Shown: positions 33,041-43,047 of the stretch, piece by piece
Layout of the letters: every line of letters begins with the position of its first letter
Numbering within the stretch: position 1 is the first letter of the stretch
Assembly: GCF_020131355.1 (NCBI RefSeq)
Contig: NZ_JAHLEL010000053.1
Span: 1 to 64,000, forward strand
Source of the DNA: Pseudonocardia sp. ICBG1293
GTDB taxonomy: Bacteria; Actinomycetota; Actinomycetes; Mycobacteriales; Pseudonocardiaceae
Length of the DNA stretch: 64,000 nt
Direction of reading: 5' to 3'
Made by a program: the position numbers and the translations under genes
The notes under the pieces: generated by a model
Databases searched by the model: none
What the model was told of the DNA's origin: nothing
Seen by the model: the letters and a program-made list of their open reading frames with translations, nothing else

Positions 33041-34069
33041 GTGAAGCTCTCCACCGTCCTCCCCTACGGCGACGACCCGATCCGCAACGCGGACGCCGTC
33101 ACCGACATGGAACGCGCCGGTCTCGACGTCGTCTGGGCCGCCGAGGCGTACTCGTTCGACGCCGTCTCCCTGCTCGGCTACCTCGCCGCACGCACCGAGC
33201 GGCTCGAGATCGGGTCGGCGATCCTGCCGATCTACTCGCGCACGCCGACCCTGACCGCGATGACCGCGGCCGGCCTCGACGCCCTGTCCGACGGCCGGTT
33301 CAACCTCGGCCTCGGCGCATCGGGGCCGCAGGTCATCGAAGGCTTCCACGGTGTGCCCTACGACAAGCCCGTCGGGCGCACGCGCGAGATCATCGAGATC
33401 TGCCGCAGGGTCTGGAAGCGGGAGGAGAAGCTCACCAACGACGGGCTGTACCCGATCCCGCTGCCCGGTGGCACCGGCCTCGGCAAGCCGCTGAAGATCA
33501 TCAACCACCCGAAGCGCGCCGACATCCCGGTCTGGGTGGCCGCGCTGGGCGAGAAGAACCTGGAGATGACCGCGGAGCTGGCGAACGGCTGGCTGCCCCA
33601 CGTCGTGCTGCCGGAGAAGATCCAGGAGGTCTTCGGATCCGCGCTGGAGGCCGGCTACGCCAAGCGCGCACCCGAGCTGGGCCCGCTGCAGATCACCGGC
33701 GGCGGGATCGTCGCGCTCGAGGAGGAGTTCTTCGAGCCGGCCCGCCAGGCCGCCCGCGGCCTCTACGCGCTCTACATCGGCGGCATGGGCGCGCGCGGCA
33801 AGAACTTCTACAACACCGTGTTCGCCAAGCAGGGCTACGCCGACGAGGCGAGGACCGTGCAGGACCTCTACCTGGACGGGAAGAAGGAGGAGGCGATGGC
33901 CGCCCTCCCCGACGACTTCATCGACAAGGTCACCCTGATCGGTCCCGAGGGCCACGTCCGCGAGCGCATCGCGGCCCTGCGGGAGAACGGGATCACGCAC
34001 CTGCACGTGAACCCGATGACCCACGACGTGAACCACACGTTCGAGAAGCTGAAGTCCTGGATGTCCTAG
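33041..34069 (+). CDS. LLM-class F420-dependent oxidoreductase
   Basis: 342 residues of luciferase-like TIM barrel, expected to bind coenzyme F420 rather than FMN, as most actinobacterial members do. Blocks: MKLSTVLPYGDD, DVVWAAEAYSFDAVSLLGYLAARTERLEIGS, TAAGLDALSDGRFNLGLGASGPQVIEGFHG and INHPKRADIPVWVAALGEKN. I place the start at GTG 33041 because the family begins MKL-T-L there and the promoter fits; GTG 33023 adds six residues. The real substrate is unknown. The next gene, a flavin monooxygenase, follows 44 bp later. Confidence 0.9.
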   Translation: MKLSTVLPYGDDPIRNADAVTDMERAGLDVVWAAEAYSFDAVSLLGYLAARTERLEIGSAILPIYSRTPTLTAMTAAGLDALSDGRFNLGLGASGPQVIEGFHGVPYDKPVGRTREIIEICRRVWKREEKLTNDGLYPIPLPGGTGLGKPLKIINHPKRADIPVWVAALGEKNLEMTAELANGWLPHVVLPEKIQEVFGSALEAGYAKRAPELGPLQITGGGIVALEEEFFEPARQAARGLYALYIGGMGARGKNFYNTVFAKQGYADEARTVQDLYLDGKKEEAMAALPDDFIDKVTLIGPEGHVRERIAALRENGITHLHVNPMTHDVNHTFEKLKSWMS

Positions 34070-34113
34070 ATCCCGGCTTGCCGGGCCCGCGCGGGCGTGC
34101 TCATCTGGGTGAC

Positions 34114-35760
34114 ATGGTCGACAGCGCTGTTGGTCAGGACGTCGCCCCGGAGGAGTTCGACGCGGTCGTGGTCGGAGCCGGGTTCGCCGGGCTCTACATG
34201 CTGCACCGCCTGCGCGGGCTCGGGATGTCCGCCGTCGTGCTGGAACGCGCCGACGGCGTCGGCGGGACCTGGTACTGGAACCGCTACCCGGGCGCGCGGT
34301 GCGACTCGGAGAGCTACTACTACTACTACTCCTTCGACACCGCGCTGGAGCAGGAGTGGACCTGGACCGAGCGCTACCCGCGCCAGCCGGAGATCAGGGC
34401 CTACCTCGACCACGTCGCCGACCGGTTCGGCCTGCGCCGCGACATCCGGCTCTCGACCACCGTCACCGGCGCCCGCGCCGACGCCGACGGGCGCGGCTGG
34501 ACCGTGACCGTGCGCGACGGCGCCGACCTGCACTGCCGCTTCCTGGTCACCGCCCTCGGCTGCCTGTCCGCGGCGAACGTGCCGGACCTGCCGGGGCTGG
34601 ACGACTTCGCCGGGCGCTGGTTCCACACCGGCAGCTGGCCGCGCGAGGGCGTCGACGTCGCCGGGCGGCGGGTCGGCGTGGTCGGCACCGGGTCGACCGG
34701 GATCCAGGCGATCCCGGTGCTGGCCGAGCAGGCCGCGCACCTGACCGTCTTCCAGCGGACCCCCAACTACTCGGTGCCGGCCCGCAACGCACCGCTGGGC
34801 GAGGACGAGTCGCGCGCCCACAAGGCCGACTACCGCCGCATCCGCGAGGTCCAGGCCGGGTCCACCAACGGGCACCCGTTCGTGGTCGGCGACCGCTCCG
34901 CGCTCGACGACCCGCGCGAGGAGCGCGAACGCGTCTACCGGGCCGCCTGGGAGCGCGGCGGCCTGCGGTTCCGCGCGACCTACCGGGACCTGCTGGCCGA
35001 CGAGGCGGCCAACGCCACCGCGTCGGACTTCATCCGGGACCGGATCCGGGAGGTCGTCCGGAACCCGGCCACCGCCGCGGCGCTGCTCCCCCACGACCAC
35101 GGCTTCGCCACCAAACGCCCACCGATCGACACCGGCCACTTCGAGACCTACAACCGCGACGACGTGACGCTCGTCGACGTCCGGTCCGACCCGGTCGAGG
35201 CGGTCGAGCCGGGCGGGCTGCGGCTGCGGTCCGGGGCCCGTCACGAGCTCGACGACCTGGTGTTCGCCACCGGCTTCGACGCGCTGACCGGGCCGTTGCT
35301 GCGCCTGGACCCGGTCGGCCCGGACGGCACCGCGCTGAGCGGGGCCTGGCGCGAGGGCCCCCGGACCTACCTGGGACTGGCGGTCTCCGGCTTCCCGAAC
35401 CTGTTCACCGTCACCGGGCCGTTCAGCCCGTCGGTGCTGACGAACATGCCGACCTCGATCGAGCAGCACGTCGACTGGATCGCCGACTGCCTGTCCCACC
35501 TGCGCGCGGCCGGCCTCGACCGGGTCGAGGCCGACCCGGTCGCCGAGCGGGACTGGGGCGAGCACAACCGGGCCGCCGCGGACGCCACGCTGCTGCCGGG
35601 GGCCGCCTCGTCCTGGTACCTGGGTGCGAACGTGCCGGGCAAGCCGAGCGTGTTCATGCCCTACGCCGGCGGGTTCGCCCGCTACGCCGCGACCTGCGCC
35701 GACGTCGCCCGCGACGGCTACCGGGGGTTCCGGCTCTCCGACCGCGACGCGGCCGCGTGA
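34114..35760 (+). CDS. Baeyer-Villiger-type flavin monooxygenase
   Basis: 548 residues. It should insert oxygen into a ketone using FAD, NADPH and O2. FAD Rossmann motif VVVGAGFAGLYML near residue 20, GGTWYWNRYPGARCDSES as in cyclohexanone monooxygenase, the type I BVMO fingerprint FxGxxxHxxxWP as FAGRWFHTGSWP (residues 165-176), and NADPH motif GVVGTGSTGIQ. ATG 34114 starts where relatives do; the upstream in-frame extension from 34078 is not conserved-looking. Located just after an F420-type oxidoreductase, so the pair may act on one substrate (inference). Confidence 0.92.
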   Translation: MVDSAVGQDVAPEEFDAVVVGAGFAGLYMLHRLRGLGMSAVVLERADGVGGTWYWNRYPGARCDSESYYYYYSFDTALEQEWTWTERYPRQPEIRAYLDHVADRFGLRRDIRLSTTVTGARADADGRGWTVTVRDGADLHCRFLVTALGCLSAANVPDLPGLDDFAGRWFHTGSWPREGVDVAGRRVGVVGTGSTGIQAIPVLAEQAAHLTVFQRTPNYSVPARNAPLGEDESRAHKADYRRIREVQAGSTNGHPFVVGDRSALDDPREERERVYRAAWERGGLRFRATYRDLLADEAANATASDFIRDRIREVVRNPATAAALLPHDHGFATKRPPIDTGHFETYNRDDVTLVDVRSDPVEAVEPGGLRLRSGARHELDDLVFATGFDALTGPLLRLDPVGPDGTALSGAWREGPRTYLGLAVSGFPNLFTVTGPFSPSVLTNMPTSIEQHVDWIADCLSHLRAAGLDRVEADPVAERDWGEHNRAAADATLLPGAASSWYLGANVPGKPSVFMPYAGGFARYAATCADVARDGYRGFRLSDRDAAA

Positions 35761-35855
35761 GCACCACACCGCCACCCGACGAGGGGACCTGCGGGCTGCG
35801 CCGTTCGGCCCAGTACCGGGGGGTCGCGTCACGGCCCGTGGGCGGGGCGTAGAGA

Positions 35856-36725
35856 ATGTGTGACGTCATCCACGGTTCACGGCGTCCCGGGCACCCCCCG
35901 CCGGGGCACCCGCGACAGGACTCGCGACATGACGAGGAGCCCGACTTGCTGGAGCTCGCCATCCGGACCTCCGACGAGCCGATCTCCCCCGGTCAGTACC
36001 GGCACACGGCCACGCACGCCTGGTGGATGGGCACCTGCTTCGCCCGCGACGAGCTCTGCGTCCACTACAGCGAGCACCTGCTCCAGCAGTGGACCCCGCT
36101 CGACCCGGCCCAGGACTGGCTGCTCGACCGTGAGCTGACCGGCCGCGTGCACTGGCTGTCCGGCGACGGCGCGGCCGCGATCGACGAGGGCTTCGACATC
36201 GCCGACCAGTGGCCCACCGGCCGCTTCCGCGCCCCGCACGGTGACTTCTACGCCGCGCTCCACGGCCACCCGCCCGCCGCGAAGGTCGGGTCGTGGGCCA
36301 ATCCGACCGAGGCGTTCCTCGCGGGCCTGCCCCGTGACCCGGCGGCGATGCTGGACCGCCTGATCGCCGACAGCCCGCCCGGCCGCGGCTACACCGGACC
36401 GTTCCCCAGCGCCGTCGACGCGCTGCGCACCTGCCGGGTGCCCGCCGAGCTGCGGGCGGTCCTGTACGCCGCGCTGCGGCGGATGCCCGCCGTCTCCCTC
36501 GGCGAGACCGACAACCTCGACGGCGAACGGCACCCCACCCTGGTCCACGACGACGGGCCGGTCCGCACCGAGCTGATGATCTCCCCCGTCGACGGGCAGT
36601 ACGCCGGCGAGCGCGACACCGTCCGCCGTCCGGCCCGGGTCGGGCCGCCGGTCGGGACGGTCGTCGCCGAGACGACGACGCAGACCGCGGTGGTCGACGT
36701 CCTCGGCTCCCCGCCCGGCTTCTGA
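35856..36725 (+). CDS. CU044_5270-like protein, start uncertain
   Basis: 289 residues from ATG 35856; TTG 35946 with GAGGAG upstream is an alternative. The middle reads SPGQYRHTATHAWWMGTCF, QQWTPLDPAQDWLLDRELTGRVHWLSG and FLAGLPRDPAAMLDRLI, and later RAVLYAALRRMPAVSL. This pattern recalls the extracellular part of the CU044_5270 family, in which it normally follows a transmembrane helix. Here no hydrophobic segment precedes it, so the protein may be cytoplasmic or the N-terminus may have been lost. Function unknown. It precedes kgd but has a 144-bp gap after it. Confidence 0.65.
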   Translation: MCDVIHGSRRPGHPPPGHPRQDSRHDEEPDLLELAIRTSDEPISPGQYRHTATHAWWMGTCFARDELCVHYSEHLLQQWTPLDPAQDWLLDRELTGRVHWLSGDGAAAIDEGFDIADQWPTGRFRAPHGDFYAALHGHPPAAKVGSWANPTEAFLAGLPRDPAAMLDRLIADSPPGRGYTGPFPSAVDALRTCRVPAELRAVLYAALRRMPAVSLGETDNLDGERHPTLVHDDGPVRTELMISPVDGQYAGERDTVRRPARVGPPVGTVVAETTTQTAVVDVLGSPPGF

Positions 36726-36753
36726 ATCGTGCCGCTCGCCGTCCGCGAGCGAT

Positions 36754-36774
36754 CGATCACGAAACGATCACGAA
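36754..36774. promoter_or_regulatory. Direct repeat CGATCACGAA upstream of kgd
   Basis: CGATCACGAA occurs at 36754-36763 and 36765-36774, an 11-bp period, about 100 bp before the kgd start. A regulator site is possible. No named regulator matches with confidence. Confidence 0.35.
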
Positions 36775-36869
36775 GTGGGACCCGGCACACTGCCCCGTCT
36801 CGCGTCGGGGGGACTAACCTGGTAGCCGGTCGCGACAAATCGAGCAGCTATCAAGGCGGTTGACGCAGA

Positions 36870-39800
36870 GTGTCATCGAGCAGTACCTCCCATCCGGCGA
36901 GTGACTTCGGCCCGAACGAGTGGCTCGTCGAGGAGATGTACCAGCGCTTCCAGGAGGACCCGTCGGCCGTGGACCCGGCCTGGCACGAGTTCTTCGCCGA
37001 CTACGGCAAGGACGGTGAGCAGACCTCCTCGTCCGTCGAGCCCGAGGAGTCCGGCGACACCGCCTCCGGCAACGGGTCCGCACCGGCAGCGTCCTCGGGT
37101 GGGGTCACCCGCGGCGCCGGCACCGAGGACGACCGCGGCAGCGGGAGCGGCACGGAGACCGGCGCGGCCGGCTCCGGCGACGCCCCGGCCCAGAAGGCCG
37201 TGACGAACGGCGGGAAGGCCGGGGGCAAGGGCACCGCCACCTCGCGCGACGTGCCGCCGCCGGTCACCCCGAAGGCCGAGCCGCCGCCCGCCGAGGAGCG
37301 TCTGCGCACCGCGAGCGCACCGGCCCCGGCGGCGTCGTCGAACGGGACGCCGGCCAAGCCCGCCGCGGGCAGCGGCTCCAAGGCCGCGAAGCCGGCGCAG
37401 GACGGGGGTGGCGCGACCACCACCCCGCTGCGCGGTGCCGCGAACGCCATCGCCAAGAACATGACGTCGTCGCTCACGCTGCCGACCGCGACCAGCGTCC
37501 GTGCGGTCCCGGCCAAGCTGCTGGCCGACAACCGCATCGTCATCAACAACCACCTCAAGCGGACCCGCGGCGGGAAGCTGTCGTTCACGCACCTGATCGG
37601 CTACGCGCTGGTGCGGGCCCTGGCCAACTTCCCGAACATGAACCGGCACTTCGCCGAGACCGACGGCAAGGCCTCGGTCGCGACGCCGGAGCACGTGAAC
37701 CTGGGCCTGGCCATGGACATGGCGGGCAAGGACGGCAGCCGCACGCTGATCGTCGTGTCGATCAAGGGCTGCGAGAACCTGTCGTTCGCCCAGTTCTGGC
37801 AGTCCTACGAGGGCATGGTCCGCAAGGCGCGCGAGGGCAAGCTGACCGCCGAGGACTTCTCCGGCACCACGATCAGCCTCACCAACCCGGGCACGCTGGG
37901 CACCAACCACTCGGTGCCGCGGCTGACCGTGGGCCAGGGCGCGATCGTCGGCGTCGGCGCGATGAAGTACCCGGCCGCCTTCCAGGGCGCCTCCGAGGAG
38001 CGCCTCGTCGAGCTCGGCATCTCCAAGATCATCACGCTGACCTCGACCTACGACCACCGGATCATCCAGGGCGCCGAGTCCGGCGACTTCCTGCGGCGGA
38101 TCCACCAGCTGCTGCTGGGCGAGGACGGCTTCTACGACGACGTCTTCGCCTCGCTGCGGGTGCCGTACGAGCCGGTCCGCTGGGTGCAGGACTTCCCCGA
38201 GGGCGAGGTCGACAAGACCGCCCGCGTGCTGGAGCTGATCGAGTCCTACCGGACCCGTGGCCATCTGATGGCCGACACGGACCCGCTGAACTACCGCCAG
38301 CGCCGGCACCCGGACCTCGACGTGCTCAGCCACGGCCTGACCCTGTGGGACCTCGACCGCGACTTCGCGGTCGGCGGGTTCGGCGGGCAGAGCCACATGA
38401 AGCTGCGCGACGTGCTCGGCCTGCTGCGCAACTCCTACTGCCGCACCATCGGCACCGAGTACATGCACATCGCCGACCCCGAGCAGCGCAAGTGGCTCGA
38501 GGAGCGCATCGAGGTCTCGCACGTCAAGCCGGACTCCTCGGAGCAGAAGTACATCCTGTCCCGGCTGAACGCGGCCGAGGCGTTCGAGACCTTCCTGCAG
38601 ACCAAGTACGTCGGGCAGAAGCGGTTCTCGCTGGAGGGCGGCGAGACCGTCATCCCGCTGCTCGACGCCGTGCTGGACAAGGCCGCCGAGCGCGAGCTCG
38701 ACGAGGTCGTCATCGGCATGCCGCACCGTGGCCGGCTCAACGTGCTGGCCAACATCGTCGGCAAGCCGATCAGCCAGATCTTCCGCGAGTTCGAGGGCAA
38801 CCTCGACCCGGGCCAGGCGCACGGCTCCGGCGACGTGAAGTACCACCTCGGCGCCGAGGGCAAGTACTTCCGGATGTTCGGCGACGGCGAGACCGCCGTC
38901 TCGCTGACCGCGAACCCGTCGCACCTGGAGGCCGTGGACCCGGTGCTGGAGGGCATCGTCCGCGCCAAGCAGGACCTGCTCGACAAGGGCGACGGCGGCT
39001 TCACCGTGCTGCCGGTGCTCATGCACGGCGACGCGGCGTTCGCCGGCCAGGGTGTCGTCGCCGAGACGCTGAACCTCGCGCTGCTGCGCGGGTACCGCAC
39101 CGGCGGCACCGTGCACGTCGTCGTCAACAACCAGGTCGGGTTCACCACCGCGCCGGAGCACTCGCGCTCCTCGCAGTACTGCACCGACGTCGCGAAGATG
39201 ATCGGCGCGCCGGTCTTCCACGTGAACGGCGACGACCCGGAGGCCTGCGTCTGGGTCGCCAAGCTGGCCGTGGAGTACCGCCAGCGCTGGAACAACGACG
39301 TCGTGATCGACATGATCTGCTACCGGCGCCGGGGCCACAACGAGGGCGACGACCCCTCGATGACCCAGCCGTCGATGTACGACATCATCGACGCCAAGCG
39401 CAGCGTCCGGAAGATCTACACCGAGTCGCTGATCGGCCGTGGTGACATCACCATGGAGGAGGCCGAGCAGGCGCTCAAGGACTTCTCCAACCAGCTCGAG
39501 CACGTCTTCAACGAGGTGCGCGAGCTCGAGAAGACCCCGCCGGTGATCTCGCCGTCGATCGAGTCCGAGCAGCTGGTCCCGTCCGACCTCGACACCTCGG
39601 TCCCGCTCGAGGTCGTCCATCGGATCGGCGACGTGCACGCCCACCTCCCCGAGGGGTTCGCCGTGCACAAGCGGGTCGAGCCCGTGCTGCGCAAGCGCGA
39701 GAAGATGTCGCGCGAGGGCGACGTGGACTGGGCGTTCGCCGAGCTGCTCGCCCTGGGGTCGCTGGCGATGGACGGCTGGCTGGTCCGGCTGTCCGGGCAG

Positions 39801-40787
39801 GACTCGCGTCGCGGCACCTTCGTGCAGCGGCACTCGGTCCTGATCGACCGGCACACCGGCGCCGAGTACTTCCCGCTGCGCAACCTGGCCGAGGGGCAGG
39901 GCCGGTTCCTGCCCTACGACTCGGCGCTGTCGGAGTTCGCCGCGGTCGGCTTCGAGTACGGCTACTCGGTCGCCAACCCGGACGCGCTCGTCCTCTGGGA
40001 GGGCCAGTTCGGCGACTTCGTCAACGGCGCCCAGTCGATCATCGACGAGTTCATCTCCTCCGGTGAGGCCAAGTGGGGGCAGCTCTCCGACGTCGCGCTG
40101 CTGCTGCCGCACGGCCTCGAGGGGCAGGGCCCCGACCACAGCTCCGGGCGCATCGAGCGCTTCCTGCAGCTGTGCGCCGAGGGCTCGATGACCGTCGCGC
40201 TGCCCTCGGACCCGGCCAACTACTTCCACCTGCTCCGCCAGCACACCCTCGACGGGGTGCGCAGGCCGCTGGTGGTGTTCACGCCGAAGTGGATGCTGCG
40301 CGCCAAGCAGGTCGTCAGCCCGCTGTCGGACTTCACCGAGGGCCGGTTCCGCCCGGTCATCGACGACCCGGAGCACGCCGGCAAGGGCGAGCGCGTGTCC
40401 GGCGTGAAGCGGGTGCTGTTCTGCTCCGGCAAGATCTACTGGGAGCTGGCCGCGGCCCGCGACAAGCGCCGCAAGAACGGCGACACCGGCGTGGACGAGG
40501 CCGCGCTGGTGCGCGTCGAGCGGCTCTACCCGATGCCGGTCGAGGAGATCGCCGCCGTCCTCGAGCGCTACCCCGAGGCCGCCGGTGACGTCCGCTGGGT
40601 TCAGGAGGAGCCGGCCAACCAGGGTTCGTGGCCGTACTACGGCCTCGAGCTGCCGCAGAAGCTCCCGCAGCTGCAGGGCAGCTTCACCCGGGTGTCGCGG
40701 CGGCGGATGGCCGCCCCGGCCGCCGGCTCGTCGAAGGTGCACGAGGTCGAACAGGCGGAGCTGATCGACAAGGCGTTCGCCGGGTAA
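36870..40787 (+). CDS. kgd: Multifunctional 2-oxoglutarate dehydrogenase E1/E2 (Kgd/OdhA)
   Basis: 1305 residues. Actinobacterial fused enzyme of the TCA cycle: thiamine-dependent 2-oxoglutarate decarboxylase (E1) with an E2-type succinyltransferase domain. Order: E1 N-terminal peptide ([27 protein letters not shown], 18-45), Ala/Pro/Gly-rich linker (50-185), E2 catalytic domain (about 195-430) with H396 in [13 protein letters not shown], then the E1 core with [17 protein letters not shown] and the thiamine/Mg region [12 protein letters not shown], ending in transketolase-like domains. The E2 domain lacks a lipoyl domain, as in other members, and needs a separate E2p. GTG 36870 follows AAGGCGG. 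A perfect terminator follows the stop. Confidence 0.96.
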   Translation: MSSSSTSHPASDFGPNEWLVEEMYQRFQEDPSAVDPAWHEFFADYGKDGEQTSSSVEPEESGDTASGNGSAPAASSGGVTRGAGTEDDRGSGSGTETGAAGSGDAPAQKAVTNGGKAGGKGTATSRDVPPPVTPKAEPPPAEERLRTASAPAPAASSNGTPAKPAAGSGSKAAKPAQDGGGATTTPLRGAANAIAKNMTSSLTLPTATSVRAVPAKLLADNRIVINNHLKRTRGGKLSFTHLIGYALVRALANFPNMNRHFAETDGKASVATPEHVNLGLAMDMAGKDGSRTLIVVSIKGCENLSFAQFWQSYEGMVRKAREGKLTAEDFSGTTISLTNPGTLGTNHSVPRLTVGQGAIVGVGAMKYPAAFQGASEERLVELGISKIITLTSTYDHRIIQGAESGDFLRRIHQLLLGEDGFYDDVFASLRVPYEPVRWVQDFPEGEVDKTARVLELIESYRTRGHLMADTDPLNYRQRRHPDLDVLSHGLTLWDLDRDFAVGGFGGQSHMKLRDVLGLLRNSYCRTIGTEYMHIADPEQRKWLEERIEVSHVKPDSSEQKYILSRLNAAEAFETFLQTKYVGQKRFSLEGGETVIPLLDAVLDKAAERELDEVVIGMPHRGRLNVLANIVGKPISQIFREFEGNLDPGQAHGSGDVKYHLGAEGKYFRMFGDGETAVSLTANPSHLEAVDPVLEGIVRAKQDLLDKGDGGFTVLPVLMHGDAAFAGQGVVAETLNLALLRGYRTGGTVHVVVNNQVGFTTAPEHSRSSQYCTDVAKMIGAPVFHVNGDDPEACVWVAKLAVEYRQRWNNDVVIDMICYRRRGHNEGDDPSMTQPSMYDIIDAKRSVRKIYTESLIGRGDITMEEAEQALKDFSNQLEHVFNEVRELEKTPPVISPSIESEQLVPSDLDTSVPLEVVHRIGDVHAHLPEGFAVHKRVEPVLRKREKMSREGDVDWAFAELLALGSLAMDGWLVRLSGQDSRRGTFVQRHSVLIDRHTGAEYFPLRNLAEGQGRFLPYDSALSEFAAVGFEYGYSVANPDALVLWEGQFGDFVNGAQSIIDEFISSGEAKWGQLSDVALLLPHGLEGQGPDHSSGRIERFLQLCAEGSMTVALPSDPANYFHLLRQHTLDGVRRPLVVFTPKWMLRAKQVVSPLSDFTEGRFRPVIDDPEHAGKGERVSGVKRVLFCSGKIYWELAAARDKRRKNGDTGVDEAALVRVERLYPMPVEEIAAVLERYPEAAGDVRWVQEEPANQGSWPYYGLELPQKLPQLQGSFTRVSRRRMAAPAAGSSKVHEVEQAELIDKAFAG

Positions 40788-40797
40788 CGGACCGACC

Positions 40798-40840
40798 ACG
40801 ACGACGGCCGGGCGGGGACTCCCCGCCCGGCCGTCGTCGT
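40798..40840. terminator. kgd terminator, bidirectional
   Basis: Perfect 20-bp stem (40798-40817 with 40821-40840) and a three-base loop, between the convergent kgd and 40848 genes. Confidence 0.88.
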
Positions 40841-40847
40841 CGGGGGG

Positions 40848-41324
40848 TCAGCGGCCGCGCACCGCGCCGAGCACGACGGCCGCGCCGGTCAGTGCGGGCA
40901 CCGCCCACTCGACGGCCCGGATCCGGCGCGCCAGGGCCGGGTCCGGCGCCGCCGGAGCCTCCCCGGCGGGGGCCGACGCACCGGCACGCCGGCCCAGGAC
41001 ACCCGCGTAGGCGGTCGCGGCGAGCGCGGCGCCGGTGAGCGCGGCGCGGGAGACCGCGGCGGTGGCGGCGGCGGGCTCACGCCGGGCACGGGCCACGTCC
41101 CGCGCCAGCAGGCCCGCGCCGCCCAGCAGGTGGGTGGCCGTCGCGGCGCTGCCGACCCGGTCCCACCGGCCCCAGCCTGCTCCGGCGAGCCGCTCGCGCT
41201 CGGCGGGGTCCCCGACGGCGTCGAGCGCGCCGTTCAGTCCGGTGACGCCCATCAGCGACCCGCCGAACCACGCGGCCAGACCGACGTCGTGCAGGGTGCG
41301 GGCGAGGGGCTCGGTGCGGGGCAT
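40848..41324 (-). CDS. Membrane protein of unknown function, paralogue 1
   Basis: 158 residues with about four hydrophobic segments. It starts MPRTEPLARTLHDVGLAAWFGGSLMGVTGLNGA and continues with HLLGGAGLLARD, ALTGAALAATAYAGVLGRRAG and WAVPALTGAAVVLGA. The protein at 41482-42024 has the same plan and clearly shared blocks, so the two arose by duplication. I do not recognise the family; the layout loosely recalls DUF4149-like small membrane proteins. ATG 41324 is the start; the in-frame upstream part is Arg/Pro-rich and unlikely to be protein. Confidence 0.75.
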   Translation of the reverse strand: MPRTEPLARTLHDVGLAAWFGGSLMGVTGLNGALDAVGDPAERERLAGAGWGRWDRVGSAATATHLLGGAGLLARDVARARREPAAATAAVSRAALTGAALAATAYAGVLGRRAGASAPAGEAPAAPDPALARRIRAVEWAVPALTGAAVVLGAVRGR

Positions 41325-41431
41325 CGGTACTCCGGGGCGTCGGGGGCGGGGGCCACGGGTGCGGCCGCACCGGACGCTAGTGCGCCCGCCCGGCGCGACA
41401 CCCGCGGGCCGGGCGGAACCGCGCGGACGCA

Positions 41432-41467
41432 CGGCGGCCGGGCCCCCCTCCCGGTGCCCGGCCGCCG
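41432..41467 (-). terminator. Terminator after paralogue 2
   Basis: Perfect 12-bp stem CGGCGGCCGGGC (41432-41443) and complement (41456-41467), 15 bases after the stop of the minus-strand gene ending at 41482. Confidence 0.65.
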
Positions 41468-41481
41468 CGCAGCGCAGCGTG

Positions 41482-42024
41482 TCAGCCCGCCAGGCGGTGC
41501 ACCCAGGCCCCGACCTGCCCGACCGGCCGCTGCTGCTCGCCCTGCTGGGCGGCCAGCACGACCAGAACGCCGGTCAGGGCCGGGACGACCCACTGCACGA
41601 TCCTCAGCCGGCGCTGCGCCTCGGCCGTGGCGGCCGGGGTCTCCGGCGCCGGCGTCACCCCGCCCCGCGCCGGGTGCCCCACGCCGGCCGCGGTCCGCCT
41701 GCCGAGCACCCCCGCGTAGGCCGTGGTGGCCAGCGCGGCCCCGGTGACCACCGACTTCAGCGCGACGACCGGCTTCACCCCGGGCTCGTTGCGCACCCGG
41801 TCGGCGTTCGCGCGCAGCAGCCCGGCCCCGCCGATGAGGTGGGCCCCGATCGCGACCGCGTTCACCGGGGCCCAGCCGGCGTTCGCGACGCGCAGCCGCT
41901 CGGTCGGCTCCCGGACGTCGTCGGCGGCCCCGTTCACCCCGACCGCTCCCATCAACGCGCCACCGAACCAGGCGGCGAGGCCCGCGTCGTGCAGCGTGCG
42001 GACGAGGGTGTTCGTGCGTGCCAT
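41482..42024 (-). CDS. Membrane protein of unknown function, paralogue 2
   Basis: 180 residues, paralogue of 40848-41324: ARTNTLVRTLHDAGLAAWFGGALMGAVGVNGAADDV, AHLIGGAGLLRAN, SVVTGAALATTAYAGVLGRR and VQWVVPALTGVLVVLAA match the four hydrophobic segments of its neighbour. It carries a longer Pro/Ala-rich loop (AGVGHPARGGVTPAPETPAA) between segments 3 and 4. ATG 42024 has AGAGGA upstream. The IS-C element begins 52 bp before the start, so the original promoter has probably been separated from the gene. Confidence 0.78.
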   Translation of the reverse strand: MARTNTLVRTLHDAGLAAWFGGALMGAVGVNGAADDVREPTERLRVANAGWAPVNAVAIGAHLIGGAGLLRANADRVRNEPGVKPVVALKSVVTGAALATTAYAGVLGRRTAAGVGHPARGGVTPAPETPAATAEAQRRLRIVQWVVPALTGVLVVLAAQQGEQQRPVGQVGAWVHRLAG

Positions 42025-42073
42025 GGAGATCCTCTGTTCGCGGTGCCACCGCCGGCGGGCGGTGACGGCGCGG

Positions 42074-42820
42074 CTAGGGCGTGTCTCCTAAAGTGCGCAA
42101 CCAGGTGACGATGGCCTTCAGTGCAACTCCGCCGCGGTAGGTCAGGGCGAGTTTGTCGTAGCGGGTCGCGAGGCCGCGCCACTGCTTGACCTCGCAGAAC
42201 CCGCGTTCGACGACGTTGCGGCCGCGGTAGTCGACCCGGTCGAACGCCGGTGGTCGGCCGCCGCGTGTGCCGCGTCGTTTCCGGTGTCCCTGCTGGTCAG
42301 CCGGCTCCGGGATGACCGCGACGATCCGTCGTCTGCGCAGGTGGGCGCGGATGGCGCGTGAGGAGTAGGCCTTATCTGCGCGGACCCGCTCGGGTCGGGT
42401 CCGCGGTCGGCCCGGACCGACCCGTCCGACGCTCAGATGTGACATCAGGTGCGCGAACATCGGGGCGTCACCGGCCTGTCCAGGGCCGACCAGTACGACC
42501 AGCGGGCGGCCGTGTCCGTCAACGAGCTGGTGGATCTCCGTGCCGAGCCCTCCGCGGGAGCGGCCCAACGCGTGATCGGGCGGCTCGATCAGCAGATTCT
42601 TGTAGTTCGATCCGGCCCCCTGTGTCCCGCTGCAGGGTCGCGGCGTGTTGGTGAGCGCGGATGATCGTCGAGTCGACCGACACGGCCCAGTCCACGAGAC
42701 CGGCGGAGTCGGCATCGGCGAGCAGAGCTGCGAGAACCTGGTCCCAGGTGCCGTCACCGCAGTAGCGGCGGTGGCGTTTCCATAGGGTCTGCCACAGCCC
42801 GAACTCGACCGGGACATCAC
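42074..42820 (-). CDS. IS-C transposase orfB (C-terminal DDE part)
   Basis: Downstream frame of the split transposase. Meaningful sequence starts near GAGSNYKNLLIEPPDHALGRSRGGLGTEIH; the part before it is out of frame. It holds the second catalytic residue in ADKAYSS and the third in NVVERGFCEVKQWRGLATRYDK. The frame is +1 relative to orfA, and the switch should occur near the G5 run in CAGGGGGCC. The stop codon TAG (42076-42074) uses the target TA, so it lies partly outside the IS. Confidence 0.85.
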   Translation of the reverse strand: MMSRSSSGCGRPYGNATAATAVTAPGTRFSQLCSPMPTPPVSWTGPCRSTRRSSALTNTPRPCSGTQGAGSNYKNLLIEPPDHALGRSRGGLGTEIHQLVDGHGRPLVVLVGPGQAGDAPMFAHLMSHLSVGRVGPGRPRTRPERVRADKAYSSRAIRAHLRRRRIVAVIPEPADQQGHRKRRGTRGGRPPAFDRVDYRGRNVVERGFCEVKQWRGLATRYDKLALTYRGGVALKAIVTWLRTLGDTP

Positions 42821-43019
42821 GCCAGGCCCGCCCGCAGCGGAACCGGTAGATGATCCCCTCGATCACTCTGCGGTGATCGGCGAACGGGCGCCCTGGCATC
42901 CCGTCCGACGAGGGCAGTAACGGCTCGAGTCGGTCCCACTGGGCATCGGTCAGGACGGCACGGCGCGACACCTACTGATCATCGCGCAGGCCCGACCAGC
43001 CGGGTTAGGAGACGCGCCC
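42077..43019 (-). mobile_element. IS-C complete copy, IS5 family (IS427-like), 943 bp
   Basis: Terminal inverted repeats GGGCGTGTCTCCTAA (42077-42091) and the complement of GGGCGCGTCTCCTAA (43005-43019), one mismatch. TA is duplicated at 42075-42076 and 43020-43021, as in the IS427 group. It carries two overlapping transposase frames. It is the intact reference for the remnant at 3867-4511. Confidence 0.92.
42519..42971 (-). CDS. IS-C transposase orfA (N-terminal part)
   Basis: 150 residues starting MSRRAVLTDAQWDRLEPLLPSSDG, the DUF4096-type start of IS427-group transposases, with IIYRFRCGRAWRDVPVEFG and the first catalytic residue D100 in SVDSTIIRAHQH. The last 30 residues (LQESADRAARSR...) are out of frame relative to the family, so the working transposase is made by frameshifting into orfB. 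A nearly identical orfA lies at 4011-4463. Confidence 0.88.
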   Translation of the reverse strand: MSRRAVLTDAQWDRLEPLLPSSDGMPGRPFADHRRVIEGIIYRFRCGRAWRDVPVEFGLWQTLWKRHRRYCGDGTWDQVLAALLADADSAGLVDWAVSVDSTIIRAHQHAATLQRDTGGRIELQESADRAARSRVGPLPRRARHGDPPAR

Positions 43020-43047
43020 TACCCGTGCCGCCACCGCGGAAATGACC

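Noticed and set aside
31952-34036. A 694-codon frame extending the desaturase across the divergent LLM gene
   Set aside because: The first 370 codons are antisense of the LLM gene; the desaturase begins at ATG 32920.
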